Positions 34,105 to 46,600 of a stretch of DNA of 64,000 nucleotides are shown here, piece after piece. The stretch comes from Dichotomocladium elegans. Its lineage: Eukaryota; Mucoromycota; Mucoromycetes; Mucorales; Lichtheimiaceae. The stretch's first letter is position 1. Each line of letters opens with the position of its first letter. The notes beneath the pieces were generated by a model that saw only the letters and a list, made by a program, of their open reading frames with translations, was not told the DNA's origin and did no database searches. The stretch covers positions 28,768-92,767 of the forward strand of contig JAIXMN010000048.1 in assembly GCA_025716815.1 (NCBI GenBank). Reading direction: 5' to 3'. The position numbers and the translations under genes were made by a program.

Positions 34105-37100
34105 ATGCAGCAACACGATAAACCGTTGCCACTATCCACCGCCTGTTGTCTGACACCGCAAGATCTTCCCTCTCGAATGACCCCTGAACATGTCCAACCT
34201 GCGCTCTTATCACAAGTCGCCCGTGAATTACAGCAACGAGTACTTCTTGGTGTGCGTTTGAAGAATGGAATTGAATATACGAATGCATTTGATGGAAAGG
34301 AAGCTATTGTATGCAAGTTGAGACATGGAAAATAGGAGTAGCGAAAAAAAAAGATCCTCGCCCTTTCCACGCTAAGCAGATCTATGCATATGTTGTTTCT
34401 CTAGGACAAACTACTCGTGATCCTCCGCATTAGCAATCGCCGGGTGGCAAGTCAAGTGGGCCGTGCGCTTGGTCGCCTTGGCCTGTTTCACGATGTCACT
34501 TATGAACATCTCCTGCTGGACGAGTCGTCTGAAATATACCAGTTCGACGAACATCTGTTCGTGCCAACTATCCAGGACAGCCAATCGCCGAGAAGCAGCG
34601 ATGAATGCTCCAGCCGTGATTTATCTGAGCCGTCAAGCCCAACCTCATTAGACCCATACTCGGATTTGACACCAAACCCCGTCTACGACGGTGAGGGCAG
34701 TTGCAGCGGCGGCATCATCCCTGCTCTGTCTGGCGTCTTCACTGAACTAACCCACTGTTATTCTCCGACATGCATCACAAGCCGCGAACCGTGTTACAGT
34801 ATCCTATGCCCCAAGCGCAAAGCCCACAAGGCAAGGTTTTCTTTTTTATAGAACCCTCCCCCTCCCCATCCTCCACCGGGCCTGGCTGATAAGACTAGAA
34901 TCTTTGTGTAACAGTTAGCACAGCGATCGCGCGAAGCAAGCACGTTGTCGATCACTAGCACCAGCAGTCTATTCGACGGGCCAGGAAAACTTTGGCGCGA
35001 CACAGCTCCGGCTGAAGTACGAGATACCATCTCTGTGTCCGAATGGAAGCGCCAGGAAGCCATCTTTGAGCTTGTTTCCACAGAAGCGAACTTTGTGCGT
35101 GTTCTCAACTATCTCATCCAGGCATGCTGCGTTTCTTTATTTCTTGTGGGCGTGCACCAGTGTTTATCTATGAGTAATCAACATGTCCATCTTACTGTAC
35201 TAGTCATAATTGCCACTGTTATACCGCAATCACCGTTACTACTGCCATTTCCTCTACCCCTACCGCACACCCCCGCAAAAAAAAAAGATGTGGATCGAGC
35301 CTATCCAAGCCTCAGAAGAGATCATCCCAGATCCGCGCAGAAGGAACATTCTGATCAATAGCGTATTCGCCAACATTCCAATGCTTTATGACGTCCACAG
35401 AAAACTTCTTAGGGCGCTGGAAAAGAGGCAAAAAGAACATCCGATCGTTCAACGCATAGGCGATGTCATGCTCAAACACGTATACGACTTTGAGCCGTTT
35501 ATCCAGTATGGCGCCAGTCGGCATATTTCAAAATTTGCGTTTGAACACGAACAGATGACGAATGGTGCATTTGCTTCTTTTGTTGCTGTAAGGATCAATT
35601 GGGTGGCGGTGACCAAAGTGAAGGGGTACCGCGGATGGAGCGCATGGAAACATCAAAAGTACTTAACGTTGGCTGGAGGTGGGCTCGGTTATTTTAGAAA
35701 ATGGAGGATCACCCTACGTCATGTCGATTGCCGCTCAACGGCTTTCTCTCACAACCAACGACCCGCGCCGGCCGATACACGCTGCTTCTCGAGGAGATCC
35801 TCAGACACACACCCGGGAACCATCCGGATCGCGAGACAATCCCAAAAGTAATTGAAGTCGTGCGCGACACGCTCGACAAGATGAATAGCATTACCGGCAC
35901 AGCCAAAGTGAAATTTGACCTGCGGTGCATTCACACGCACCACCGATTCAAGAACCCGGCTGACAAAATTGTAAGAGCCCTCTGTGGATACTCATACCCG
36001 CGACGAAGATAACCAATAAATCAAGTCGCCTGTCTACACAGGACCTCGAACTACTTGAACCGAAGCGAAATATACTTAAAATGGACAAGTTTCAGAAGAG
36101 CTCACGCGGAGGTTCGACAGAATACCAGGTTATTCTCTTTGATCACTATCTTGTCGTGGCCAAGACGAAGCTTGAAAACGCGGTTCTGCAGTATATCATT
36201 CAACAACCGGTATGCAAACCCATTCACCTTCTTCTTTCTCGTATAACCGTGTCCTCTACCTTGTCTTTTTTTTTTAAAAAAAAAAGCCAATTCCGATAGA
36301 ATGGATCAAAATCACCTTGGGTGGCGGTACGACCAGAAAACCGTCAACGCCACCTTCGTCGGCCATCAATGATCATGCTCTGCCCTTGGCCGACCTGTAC
36401 TCTACTCAGACCAGCACGAGACCATTCATGTATCCGATCGCATTTGATCGCCTGGGCAGAAGAAACTCCAAAAGCACCCTACTGTACGCTACGTCCGATG
36501 CTGTGCGGAGCTCTTGGGTTGATCTTATTTCCCGTCTTCAGCAGACAAAAAGTGTGTTCAACGTAGTTCCTATCATACAAGAATGCGCGACGCCGGCATT
36601 GGCAAAAGTCAATCATATTGCGTCTTTCAGTAAGGGATCTTTCGAGAAGGAATCAATAGAGAGAGGGACGCAAGGTTTTGATGTGTTTTTGTTGACATAG
36701 ACAATGGCCAGCAGTATCTTTTGGCGACCATGGATGGAGTGTATGTTGGACACATGCATCGAGGAGGAATGCCTCGACGGGTCCTTGCCATTGACCGAGT
36801 TACGCAGGTTGAGGTGTGCGAGAAGTCGCAAAAATTGTTTGTGCTGGCGGACAGGACTCTTTTGGAATACTCGCTTCAGGTGGTCAATGGGCATTATTGC
36901 GCCGGACGCCAGATCCATAGCTGTGTATCCCTCTTCCGCGTCGGACGCTGTCTCGACACGGTCATGATATGTGTTTTGTCTAAGCGAAGGTTTGATAACT
37001 ACTGGATCATCCTCTATGAGCAGCAGCAGCGAGATCATTGCTCTCCACGGTCCAGACGCAAAGCAAGAGCACCCCACCCACTTGATTTGGAACTACACGT

Positions 37101-37858
37101 TTACAGGGAGTTCACAATTCCCGCCGAAGTGTGGGATATCGAGTTGACGAATTCAATGTTGCTTGTCGTTACCAACCGAAGAGTCATTTGCCTCGATGTC
37201 CAGGACATAACTAGTTCAAAACCACAATGTAAAAGGCTTGTCATGCATCAGTGAAAGCGGAGGGGCTGATAGAAGATGTATTTGTTCAGATCTGTTGCAC
37301 CAGGAAGATCCTCTCCTGTCCTTTCTGGGGGCGCGCGAGTCTGGCCAGATACAAGCAATGCCCAAACGAGTAGCCGTGTTCCAGACGCCAGGGGGTCGAC
37401 ATATTGTGTGCTACGACGGTAAAATACGTGTTAGCCAAAGGACCGTCATGGACACAGGCACTAACGAGATGACACAAGAATATGCATTTTATATTGATGG
37501 GCTGGGAAGACGCCAAGAGCAAGCGTTTCTCATCGAGTGGGAAGGGCAGCCAGAGGCATTTGCATTCATGCATCCATATCTTGTTGCATTTGAACCATCT
37601 TTCATCGAGATCTGCCATGTTGAGACGGTAAGTCGGCTGAAGATGTATCGGTGGTTGAGCTTTCGCGAGGCGCGTATATTTACACCTCATTTGTATAATA
37701 TATCCAAGGGCGAGCGAGTGCAGGTGATCCGTGGAGTTGACATCAAGAGTCTAAGTCACCACTCACTCTGCAGAAGCACGTCACCAATAATTGTTGGAGG
37801 CATGGTAGATCCAGTACAACACCAAGGGCAGCTTTTATTCCGGCTGGACCCTAATTAG
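34105..37858 (+). CDS. Rho guanine nucleotide exchange factor, DEP-DH-PH-CNH (Rom1/Rom2-like)
   Basis: Activator of Rho1-type GTPases in the cell-wall integrity pathway, acting at the plasma membrane. Roughly 1,000-1,100 residues over many exons. Domains in order: a DEP domain (MTPEHVQPALLSQVARELQQ... VILRISNRRVASQVGRALGRLGLFHDV), a Ser-rich linker, the DH domain (WKRQEAIFELVSTEANFV, then PLNGFLSQPTTRAGRYTLLLEEILRHTP, equivalent to the QRxxRYPLLL core), a PH domain (ELLEPKRNILKMDKFQKSS to SRLQQTKS) and a C-terminal CNH (citron) domain from about 36705 (QQYLLATMDGVYVGHM) to the stop (GQLLFRLDPN). This order is that of yeast Rom2. The start given is the first Met in the open first exon; an additional 5' exon is possible. 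The intron starting after CCCACAAG (about 34831) uses a GC donor. Confidence 0.9.
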
Positions 37859-38410
37859 ATTGTCCCAGGTGAAAAAAGCATCATCTATATTCCTTACTTG
37901 CTATCTATTTACGTAATTCTTTCATCGTTATAAACAACTCTATATTAAAAAGACAAGGTGTATACATGTACATATATATATGCATGTGTATGTGTTTTTG
38001 TTTATTTTAGTGAGGCTGACAGGAAGCAATGTGGAATGAGCCGGAATGAGGGATTGATAAGATTGTAATGGCGATGATAGGAATGGCGAAGGTTTTATAT
38101 AGAGCAATCAGCGCTATATAGCTATGAGACGGGAGGCCATATAGCGGGTATGTTATCTCTAAAGGGAAAGCGAAAAGAGAAGCGATAACGATTTTAAGCA
38201 GCTTATCATATCAACAAAATGGGCTTATCGCTCGGCCATGCTCTAGAGTTGCAATCCATGCAGCAGGCAAAAGCGGGTTGGTGGGGCAGAGAAGTCCATC
38301 CCTCAGATTAGTCAAATGAACGTGCATATCCTCTCTATATAAAAAGGTGTTTAGCTTCCTTTGCATTTTTCATTCATTCATTTCTCTCTCTCTCTCTTTT
38401 TTTTTCGATC
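37859..38410. other. Spacer with the promoter of the oxygenase gene
   Basis: No gene seen. It includes TA-rich and TG-rich short tracts near 37966-37995 and a consensus TATA box at 38336. Confidence 0.5.
38336..38347 (+). promoter_or_regulatory. TATA box of the 2-oxoglutarate oxygenase gene
   Basis: TATATAAAAAGG, 75 bases before the ATG at 38411 and followed by a long C/T leader (CTCTCTCTCTCTTTTTTTTT). Confidence 0.65.
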
Positions 38411-39901
38411 ATGACCGCTCCTGCTACCATCTCTCATATTCCCATTATTGACTTTTCGCTCTTTGAGTCTGATCCCGAAGCGTGTGCAAAGCAGATCCTC
38501 GATGCTGCAAAGAACGTTGGCTTCTTTTATCTACGCAACTTTGGGATCGATCTGTCCAAAGTGAAATCCATGTTTGACTTGGTACAAAAGGAGAGAAGAG
38601 CGCGCGCGCGCGCGCGCGCGATGTTGGACCGTCGGGGATGGGGATGGGGTTGCTTATTATTCTTGTTTAGACAAAAGAGTTTTTTGCTGAGCCCAAGGAC
38701 GAAAAGACCAAGTATGCAATCACCAAGAATAACATTGGCTATTCTGCCGTCCGACAAGAAAAGTATGCACATCCAAATCATCTTTTGAGGAGGAGGAGGA
38801 AATGCTCGCTGCAGCGGGCCATGTCATTTTTGTTTTCAAGCGATACTGAACTATTCATCCCAGTGTGGAACCCGAAAAATCTAGCCGAGGCGATTACAAA
38901 GAGTATGTCAAGATTCAAGCGAGAAAACCGTCGCTATTGATTAACCTCCCCTCCAATGCACAATGACAGATCGTTCCATATTGCAAAGTTCAATGGTGAT
39001 GTGCCGTCCCAGGCCTTGCCGCCTATGTTTGATCAAAACAAGCAGCAAGTGAACGAGTTTATCCGGGTATGTTTCTACTGTAATCCTTGACCAACGTCCA
39101 TGATGAATAACAAAAACGTTCGCCAGGCATGTCACCGGATTGCGTGTCAGATCATGGAGTGTCTTGCCATTGCACTCGAGGTAAGACCGTCGCCGCCATT
39201 TGTGCGGGCGTCTTTTGGGGATCCTAACGGTCGCATGGGATGATAGATACCTGAATCGGAGGGAGGCCGCACATGGTTTTCTAGCCGACACGAGTATTCA
39301 TTACCTTCTAACGATGTCCTGCGCGTCCTGCACTATCCTCCACTGGATCATGCAGGTGAGACGGACGACATCCGAATTGGCCGGTAATGTATATATATAT
39401 ACATACATATATCTCTCTATGAGCTCTGACATCTTGGGTGATTTTCTCCCGAATCCTCTCACACACGCACACGCCTTACCCCCACCTCCCAACGGCTGCA
39501 GACATTCGGATTACGGTTCGCTGACTCTCCTGTTCCAGAACGGCGTGGGCGGTCTGCAAATCCAGGCCAACCGTGACGCGGCTGACGAAGAGAGCATCGT
39601 TTGGCTGGATGCGCCGGTGTATGACGACTGCCTGACGGTCAACCTCGGCGACTGTCTCGAGTACTGGACAAACAATCTGCTCCGGTCGACGAAGCACCGG
39701 GTTATCTTCACACCCGAAACCCAAATGACAGCCCGTTACAGCATGGCATACTTTTGTCAGGGCGGTCAGGTAACGCTGGAGCCTGTGCCGAGCCATATGA
39801 TCCCGGCATCCCAGCTCCAGGACGTCCGCGCCGACCACGAACCGCTGACCGCTGCAAAGCATCTGCAGATGCGACTCGACGCCACCTACAGCCAGTATTA
39901 A
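38411..39901 (+). CDS. 2-oxoglutarate/Fe(II)-dependent oxygenase (isopenicillin-N-synthase-like)
   Basis: Predicted soluble non-haem iron oxygenase. Seven exons (38411-38581, 38671-38762, 38864-38902, 38970-39066, 39127-39180, 39247-39383, 39502-39901) give 329 residues. The N-terminal DIOX_N region reads IPIIDFSLFESDPEAC and VGFFYLRNFGID. The catalytic jelly-roll holds the HxD pair in GRHSDYGSLTLLFQ, the distal histidine in STKHRVIFTP and the 2-oxoglutarate-binding Arg-x-Ser in ARYSMAYF, so the active site is complete. Members make or modify many small molecules (ethylene, flavonoids, antibiotics); substrate cannot be inferred here, and no biosynthetic cluster surrounds it. Intron 1 holds a 20-base alternating CG run. 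It stands between two RhoGEF genes without functional link. Confidence 0.9.
38600..38620 (+). repeat. (CG)n tract in an intron
   Basis: Ten uninterrupted CG dinucleotides at 38601-38620, preceded by a G, within intron 1 of the oxygenase gene. Such a run can adopt Z-DNA. Confidence 0.9.
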
Positions 39902-40945
39902 GACAGCCTGTATTGATCGCAACATGCAAAAGTAAATAAACAAAATGCTTTACCAGAACCCACTGCTCGAAGACCAGGATGCACACCACGGGTCTCTTCT
40001 GTATGGGCCCTAAAAGGCTGCGTTTTCATTATATCTATATAAGTATCCCTATGTAAGGGGAGGGATTGACGACCCAATATCATCCTTGTTTGCCCGTTGT
40101 AACAGATTTCCTTTTTTAAGTTTTCCCCCCCTCTCCGTCGAACAGTGTGTGTGTGTGTGTGTGTGTGTGCGGCTTAACCACGGCACTGCATCTTAGCACA
40201 TGAACGTTTTGGATGGAATGGATAGTTTTGAACGAACGCCTCCAGAGATCTCTCCAGCCGTTTGTTTCATAATGAAAAAAAAAAGTGGGATTTCTAAAAT
40301 AGCATACTCGTGCGCTCCAAACTTCTTAAACCCAAAAAAGCTACCGGTGTCCCTTTTGTATGGTAATGTCCCCTTCCTCCTCATCCCCTTCCCCATCGCT
40401 GTGCTGTGCTATGCTATGCTGAAAAGAGAGAGAGAGAGTATATATACCAAGTGCTCCGAGCTGCGAGGGGCGGTGCTTCCTCAACTTGATCCCATCTGAG
40501 ACGGGTGCGTATATCTTGATCAAGCGCATTTTATATTCTTGTACGCTATGTAGCTGTGCTTGACCCGGTGGAAGGGAGGGGGTGTCATAATTTCATTGGA
40601 ATGTCTGTGGCCTCTGGCGTGATTTACCTACATCGGGCCTATGCAATCTTGCGGACCCCAAAAAGGGAAACAGAGGCTGTCGGAGATTTAGGTGTTGGCT
40701 GCTTAGAAGTAAACCATTCCCTCCCCCTTACCTCTTTGTCGTAGCTATGCGCGCGCGAGGGATGATGGGAAGTAGGAGAAAATGGACTGGATCGTCCATT
40801 GGCTGTTGCGCTGAGACGAGGGGGGGGAAGGCATTAATGAGAGTTACAAATCAGGAACGGGCACTTTTCTATCTCTCTCTCTCTTTCTCTTTCTTCATTT
40901 TCTTGTTCAATCCTCCCCTTTCCCCCTCTCAACCTGCCCCACCCA
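39902..40945. other. Intergenic, 1.0 kb
   Basis: No convincing gene. A GT run (40146-40169), a TATGC-type repeat (about 40403-40420), GA and CT runs (about 40425-40440 and 40875-40895) are present. The leader of the DH-BAR gene is C/T-rich. Confidence 0.5.
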
Positions 40946-43431
40946 ATGGATAACGACAACGTTGATCAGGTTGGCTGTTCAATCTAAGCGAGGGGGCGTG
41001 CGTGCGGACGGGATGTGCAAGAGGCTCATGGAGTGTTTTCAATGTTAGAAAATAGAGGCGTTCGTGAACGAACAGTTCATGTCGACCTGGCTGACGGAAT
41101 CGACTTCGGAGGACTTTTTTGATTCGCTGCTGCTCCCCAGTACTGATCTGCTCCGCCCGAGTGCCAAGTTGTCACATCAGGACAGCCGTCTTTTGGTAGA
41201 CAAGTCGCAGGACAATGACCCACAGCAACAGCAACTACCACCCGCATCGTCATCTCCCACTCTGCCATCCTCTCTCACCTCAACAAGCATCGGCTCAACA
41301 GCTTCGACGTCCTCTCACGTCCTCTCCTCTTTTCGCAGCGTCCACTCGCTCCGCAAGCTCAGAATGGCCGGCCAGCCGCTCGATGTCGCCCCGCGGCCTT
41401 ATTCGGCGTCGTTTTCCTATGATGATACTGTTTCATCTGCTGCTGCTACCGCCTGGCATGATCATTCTTCGTCCACGTCACGCCAAACACCACCCTCGGC
41501 CGGCAAGCTCATGCACGTCATACAGGAGCTTATTGATACAGAAAGAGTGTATTATCATGATCTGTTGCTCATCGAGGAGATCTACTTGGTCTCAGCCGAG
41601 GACGCGTCGCCCTGGACAGAGCATGAGAAAAAGGCACTCTTTGGGCCCCTGCTGAATGTGCTGGATCTGGAAAAGGAGTTTCTGCAGCTGCTAGAGACTA
41701 CGGAGAATAAGGTTCCCGCGATTGGAAGGGCATTCTTGGACATGGTATGTGCGTGCCTGTGTGTGTGTCTCTGTGTCGTAGCTATCGTCGTGCAAAGACC
41801 TAATCAAAGAAGAAAAAAATCACATAGATAGATCGTATGGAGCAGGTCTATTGTGCTTACTGCAAACGTCATCACGACGTGATCAAATCGATCAATCACC
41901 AGCAACAAACCCGCCCTGCGATAGCTGCCTTCTTGAAGGTTTGCACTCGTTTTTTTTTTTTTTAAAAAAGTACCGTATTGATATGGTTTTTGAGAAAATT
42001 ACACACCTTTAGCGATGCAACAAGGCCATGGCCGGACGAACAACAAGCTGGGATTTGGGGAGCTTGCTCATTAAACCTGTTCAACGCATCCTCAAGTATC
42101 CTTTGCTCTTGCAGGTCGGTGCACGAAATTTCTTTAATTTTTCTTGGTTTAAGCTCGTTATGACATGTGATTCTTTCTAAGGAAATGGTGAGCTTGATGT
42201 CACCTCCTGATGCGGATCTTGCTGCTGCTCTGGCAGGGATCCAACGAGTGGCCGACTGTATCAACGAGACCAAGCGAAGGAAAGATATGATGGACTCCAT
42301 TGTGTGCGGCAAAGTCGAACAATCCAGCGTAGGTAAACGAAATTGGGGGGGCGAGTGAGGGGGTTAGGGCGAGGTTCCTTTTGATTTTGCGCATGTGTAT
42401 TGAAATAAAAAGCCAAAAACAAAAAAACAATACCCAAAACTTTCTAGGTTGTGTTAGTTGTCTTTCATTTCACCATGTAGAGAAATGAGGACAAGTATAA
42501 AATACTCAACCCACCCACCCCGCCCTTTTTTTATATATATATATATAGACACGGCATCGTGCGCAACGCATATCGGCTTAAAAAAGCAGCAGGCCTTGCG
42601 AAGAAGTCTGCACCAGACTCACCCAACGCCGAGTTTGATACGCTCCATCAACAATTCGAAGAACAGCAGCGGATGGCTGACCAGGTCACGCGCGTATGCT
42701 TCGAGTGGGTGGCGGCCGTCAAGCACCTGTGTCGGCAAACCCAGTCCTTTGCAGCCAGCGCCGACATGGTGTACGACCTACCGCATGGCCCTATTCGTGA
42801 ATTCAGCCAGGTATCCTTTGATTGCATTGCGCTGGAGCTGGTAAGCAAGAGAGGCTATATATATATATATATAATAGACCATCCATCTTTTGAGCTCATT
42901 CTTTTCTATCGCTTGCTATCGCACACATACGCGCGTGATGACGATTTTGGTATTGAAAAAAAGGAAAGTCAAGCGCAGAAATGGCTCGATACGCGGGTTC
43001 AGCAATATCTGCGTCTCTTTGATAAACCGTCCCTCTTGATCGCCAAACGCGCCCGTCGACAGCTCGACGACCGAGAACGGAAGGACGAGTTCATGGTCAT
43101 CCACGCCCAGCTCGTGGAGGAACTGCCACGGTTTCTCGAGCTGGCGTCGGACTTGTTCGACATTGTGATCGCCGACTGGTGCGAGCTCCAATCGGAGACG
43201 TACCAGCGGCTCTGGCAGGAATGGCTGCGCCTGGCAAGGATGCTGCCCGCAGACGACATGGACCAGCATCATGACCAGGGAATCATTCGATGCTACCGGA
43301 GCCGTATTGAACCCCTGCTGGAATGCCTGGACAGCTTGGTAGATGCCAAACGCGTCTCCGCCGCCGTCGTCGTCGATAACCTCCTCACATGGGAAGACTT
43401 TCTGCGTGCAGGCGATGCCGCGCGCATCTAA
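40946..43431 (+). CDS. RhoGEF with DH and BAR-like domains (Gef1/Tuba-type)
   Basis: Predicted exchange factor for Cdc42/Rho with a membrane-binding BAR-like C-terminus. The first exon is short (40946-40969, MDNDNVDQ), the second 41049-41744, then several short exons and a final exon to 43431. The Ser/Thr-rich N-terminal region (to about residue 150) is followed by the DH domain: LMHVIQELIDTERVYYHDLLLIEE, then YCAYCKRHHDVIKSI and the core LLIKPVQRILKYPLLLQEMV. Downstream, a ~300-residue helical region (RMADQVTRVCFEWVAAVKHL, QKWLDTRVQQYLRLFDKP, LIAKRARRQLDDRERKDEFM, EELPRFLELASDLFDIVIADWCELQ) has the pattern of a BAR domain. No PH domain is seen. Fission-yeast Gef1 and animal DNMBP share this DH-BAR order. 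Introns 1 and 3 use GTT-type donors (GTTGGC, GTTTGC). Convergent with THO2, 249 bases apart. Confidence 0.85.
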
Positions 43432-43680
43432 CACGTCGATCCCCTCCTCCATTAACTAGTGTAAAATATATTCAATCGACCCTGCCATACATCACCGTAC
43501 CCTCCTGACTGTTTGTGTTTCAGCCACAGAGAACCACTCTTCCCCCCCCCCTTTTTTTTCGCCAACCCTCTATAAATGAATCAACTTATTTTATTTTGCA
43601 GGGCCCCTTTTCCCGTGATCGAAATCGCTTTGATAGGCCATTGAATCTCTGTTCAATCCTCTTTTTTTACGAAAAGCAAA

Positions 43681-46600
43681 TTATCTACGGCTTCTTCGTC
43701 TGCGCTCGCGATCGCGTTCTCGTTCGCGCTCTCTCTCGCGTTCCCGTTCCCGGTCCCTGCGGTCCTCTCGATTATTGCGCTCCTCCCGAACCGCACGCTC
43801 CTCCCGACCGGTACGGTCATCTCGACCGGTACGGTCCTCTCGGCTGGTTCGGTCATCTCGACTGGAACGGTCATCTCGGCTGGCACGCTCCTCTCCCCTA
43901 CAAGAATGGCTGTCAGATACAAAGGGAAGGTGTTGCTCAATCATGCTGCGGCTGCTTACCTATGCCGTTTGTTGCTGCTTCGATCCTCATCGTCCCGATC
44001 GCGCTTTCGCGCACTACCAGAAGTAGAAGAAGAAGTCTGGGGTACGGATGAGCTGCTGCTGTTATGATCGTTCGCAGTTGGCCCAGGGACGGGTGTCGAG
44101 CCACTGCTGGCCGTTGAGCGGTTATCTCTGCTGGATCGCTCGCGGGACGGACGCGATTCACGTGATTGTTCCTTGGTGCTGGTGGTGGTGTTCTTGCGGC
44201 TGGACTCTCGGATGGTGACGTCCCGGCTGTTTGTGTCGCGAGTGCTTTCACGGTGTGTTTCACGGGCTGATTCGCGGGCTGATTCACGGGCTGCTTCGCG
44301 TACAGCCTCACGAGCGGGATCTCGGGTCCGCGGCTGTTGTTCTCGAGACGATGTCTCGCGTGGATGACCCTCATGTGTTGTTGCTGACTCGCGCGTGGAT
44401 ACAGATCGTGATCGATCCTTCGGCGCCTCACGCGTTAAGCTCTTCTCGGCCTCGCGCTTGGTATCTCGTGTCGATTCCCGCGACTTATCTTCCTCTTCAT
44501 GTCGGTTTCGCTTTGCGGGCAACGCTTGTGCGGCATCTTCGCGTGCTCTCTTTCGCTCCGATGAAGGCGCGCGGTCATCGAGTCGAGATTTGGACCCGTT
44601 CGCAGACTGCTTCTCAGCATTCGTTTGCGCCCGATCGGGTTGCGGCTGTACACACCCATTTCTTTTTAGCAAAAAGCCTATTCTAAACAAGTGCGCCCCT
44701 CCCCACCCTAGCAGGCCTACCTCTTCAATGCCCATGAAAGCGTTCTTTGTGATCCAACGCGATTTACTCTTTTCAATAAGCGCAAGGTAGCTACATAAAA
44801 CAACAGCAATAACAGACACCCACACATATGCGCATAAGCAAAACCGATCCATTCATCCACACACACACACACACACGGTTTTGATAGAGCGGTACGTTAC
44901 CTTCGAGCGATCACCTTGAGATTATCCTTCTGCTCACGGTTGGCAAGTGCCTGGGTTGCCCTCAGAGTGACTTGTCCGTGATCCCGAATACTCGGGAAAT
45001 GGGGGATAAATTGCCGTAGGATGAGGAACGCGTTGCGTATCTGATGAGGCTCTCCAGAGAGGAGCGCTTGTTCGATCCATAGCGTAGTCTTCAGATTCCA
45101 CTTGTGCATCACCCGCTTGAATTCCGACACGCTCAACAAGTCCTCCTTGGCCACTTCTTGGTTGGACGTTTGCGCATTCCACTTCTTCTGGAACCCAATC
45201 AACCCGTCTCCGTGAGCTTCCTTGATATACAGGTTCTCGTTCTTGTGCCATTCAGACATTTTGGCAAATGTTCGGTAAAGAAAGCGCACATGGATCGTGG
45301 TTTCATATTCGGTAAACGTCAGCAGTGCTGTAGGTAGGCTCTCCGAGAGCACCTTGTCGAACAGCGTCAGGCTTGAGAAGTTATGCACTCCCAAGCGATG
45401 CATCAGCATCACGAATTCATAGCAAAACACAGCATCCACTTCGGACATCACGCTTCGCGGGAGGAGGCAGTGCTGGATGATCGAAGATATAAGCGGCAGA
45501 CGATCCGCCGTCGTCGGGAACCACCGCGATTGAGAGGTACGGAGGATCTGCATGGTCTTCTCCACATCCGCCTTGTGGCGTGGGAAGTCCTCCCGGAGAC
45601 TATCCAGACTGGCCTGCGCTTGTCGCTCCGTTTTGGACACGACCGAGGGCCGATTGGTGAGGTAGAAGGAGGAGCGCGTATCCCGGCACTGGGCAATGAC
45701 GTCTGTGTGTCTCTTGATCGCCGCCTGGTAGTGGGCCTCCGGCACATGAATATCGTACAGACTGAGCTGCCAGAAAATGGTGTAGAATTCCGCCGTAATG
45801 TGCTTGAGAACGTTCCGGTCCGAGATGACATGCGGGATTTCTTGCACGAGCGAACGAAAGACGGGATGCGGCTCATCCGGACTCGGGGCCTCGTCGCCCT
45901 CTTTCTTGTATGTCTTTAACGCGTGCTGGGTCTTGGGGCGGATCAATTGCATCGCTATATCAGCCGGAAGGCCGTAGGTGGAGCAAAGCGTTTTCACATC
46001 CGGGATAATGGCAGCATATTCTTCGGGGTCGAAGATGCTTGTCAACATCTCCATATATTGGTTCATCGTCTGGTGGACATAGTCCAGGCGCGGACTCAGG
46101 GTGCTGGTAGTCGCCAGGCTCTGGCGAAGGCATGCCTCCCGTAGGCGGTACAAGAGGACAATCAGTTGTAAAGCAATGTCGTCCGCACGGAGGGCCTCCT
46201 TGAGCCGTGTGATGACACGTTTGGCGGCTCGTCGATTATCAGGTAGCGCTGGCTGAAATGCTTCCGCCTTGATTGCCTCGCTGCAAGAGGCCGATATTAT
46301 CTGGTCATCCGTCATCGCACTTCCCATGATCTCAATCCCACACGTCTTGGTGATAAATTCGTTAAACAAGATCAGATCATCCACAGCGTCGTCGTAGTGC
46401 AAACGAATGATCATGTAACGCAAGAGTGGTGTCGGCTCGATCCCCTGCTTCTTGAATAACATTCCAGAAAAGACCGACAATGCTGTGATAGCCGCATTAG
46501 ATAATGCCTAAAACTCTTCTTCCCGCCCCCCAAGAAAAATACATACCACGTAACCATGATGAAGGCATCATGTCTTCCCTCATCTTCACCTTCTTGTTCC

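Noticed and set aside
36613..37077. 154-codon frame antisense to the RhoGEF CNH domain
   Set aside because: It runs opposite exons with clear CNH homology and has no homology of its own.
45383..45919. 178-codon + strand frame inside THO2
   Set aside because: Antisense shadow of the long conserved THO2 exon.
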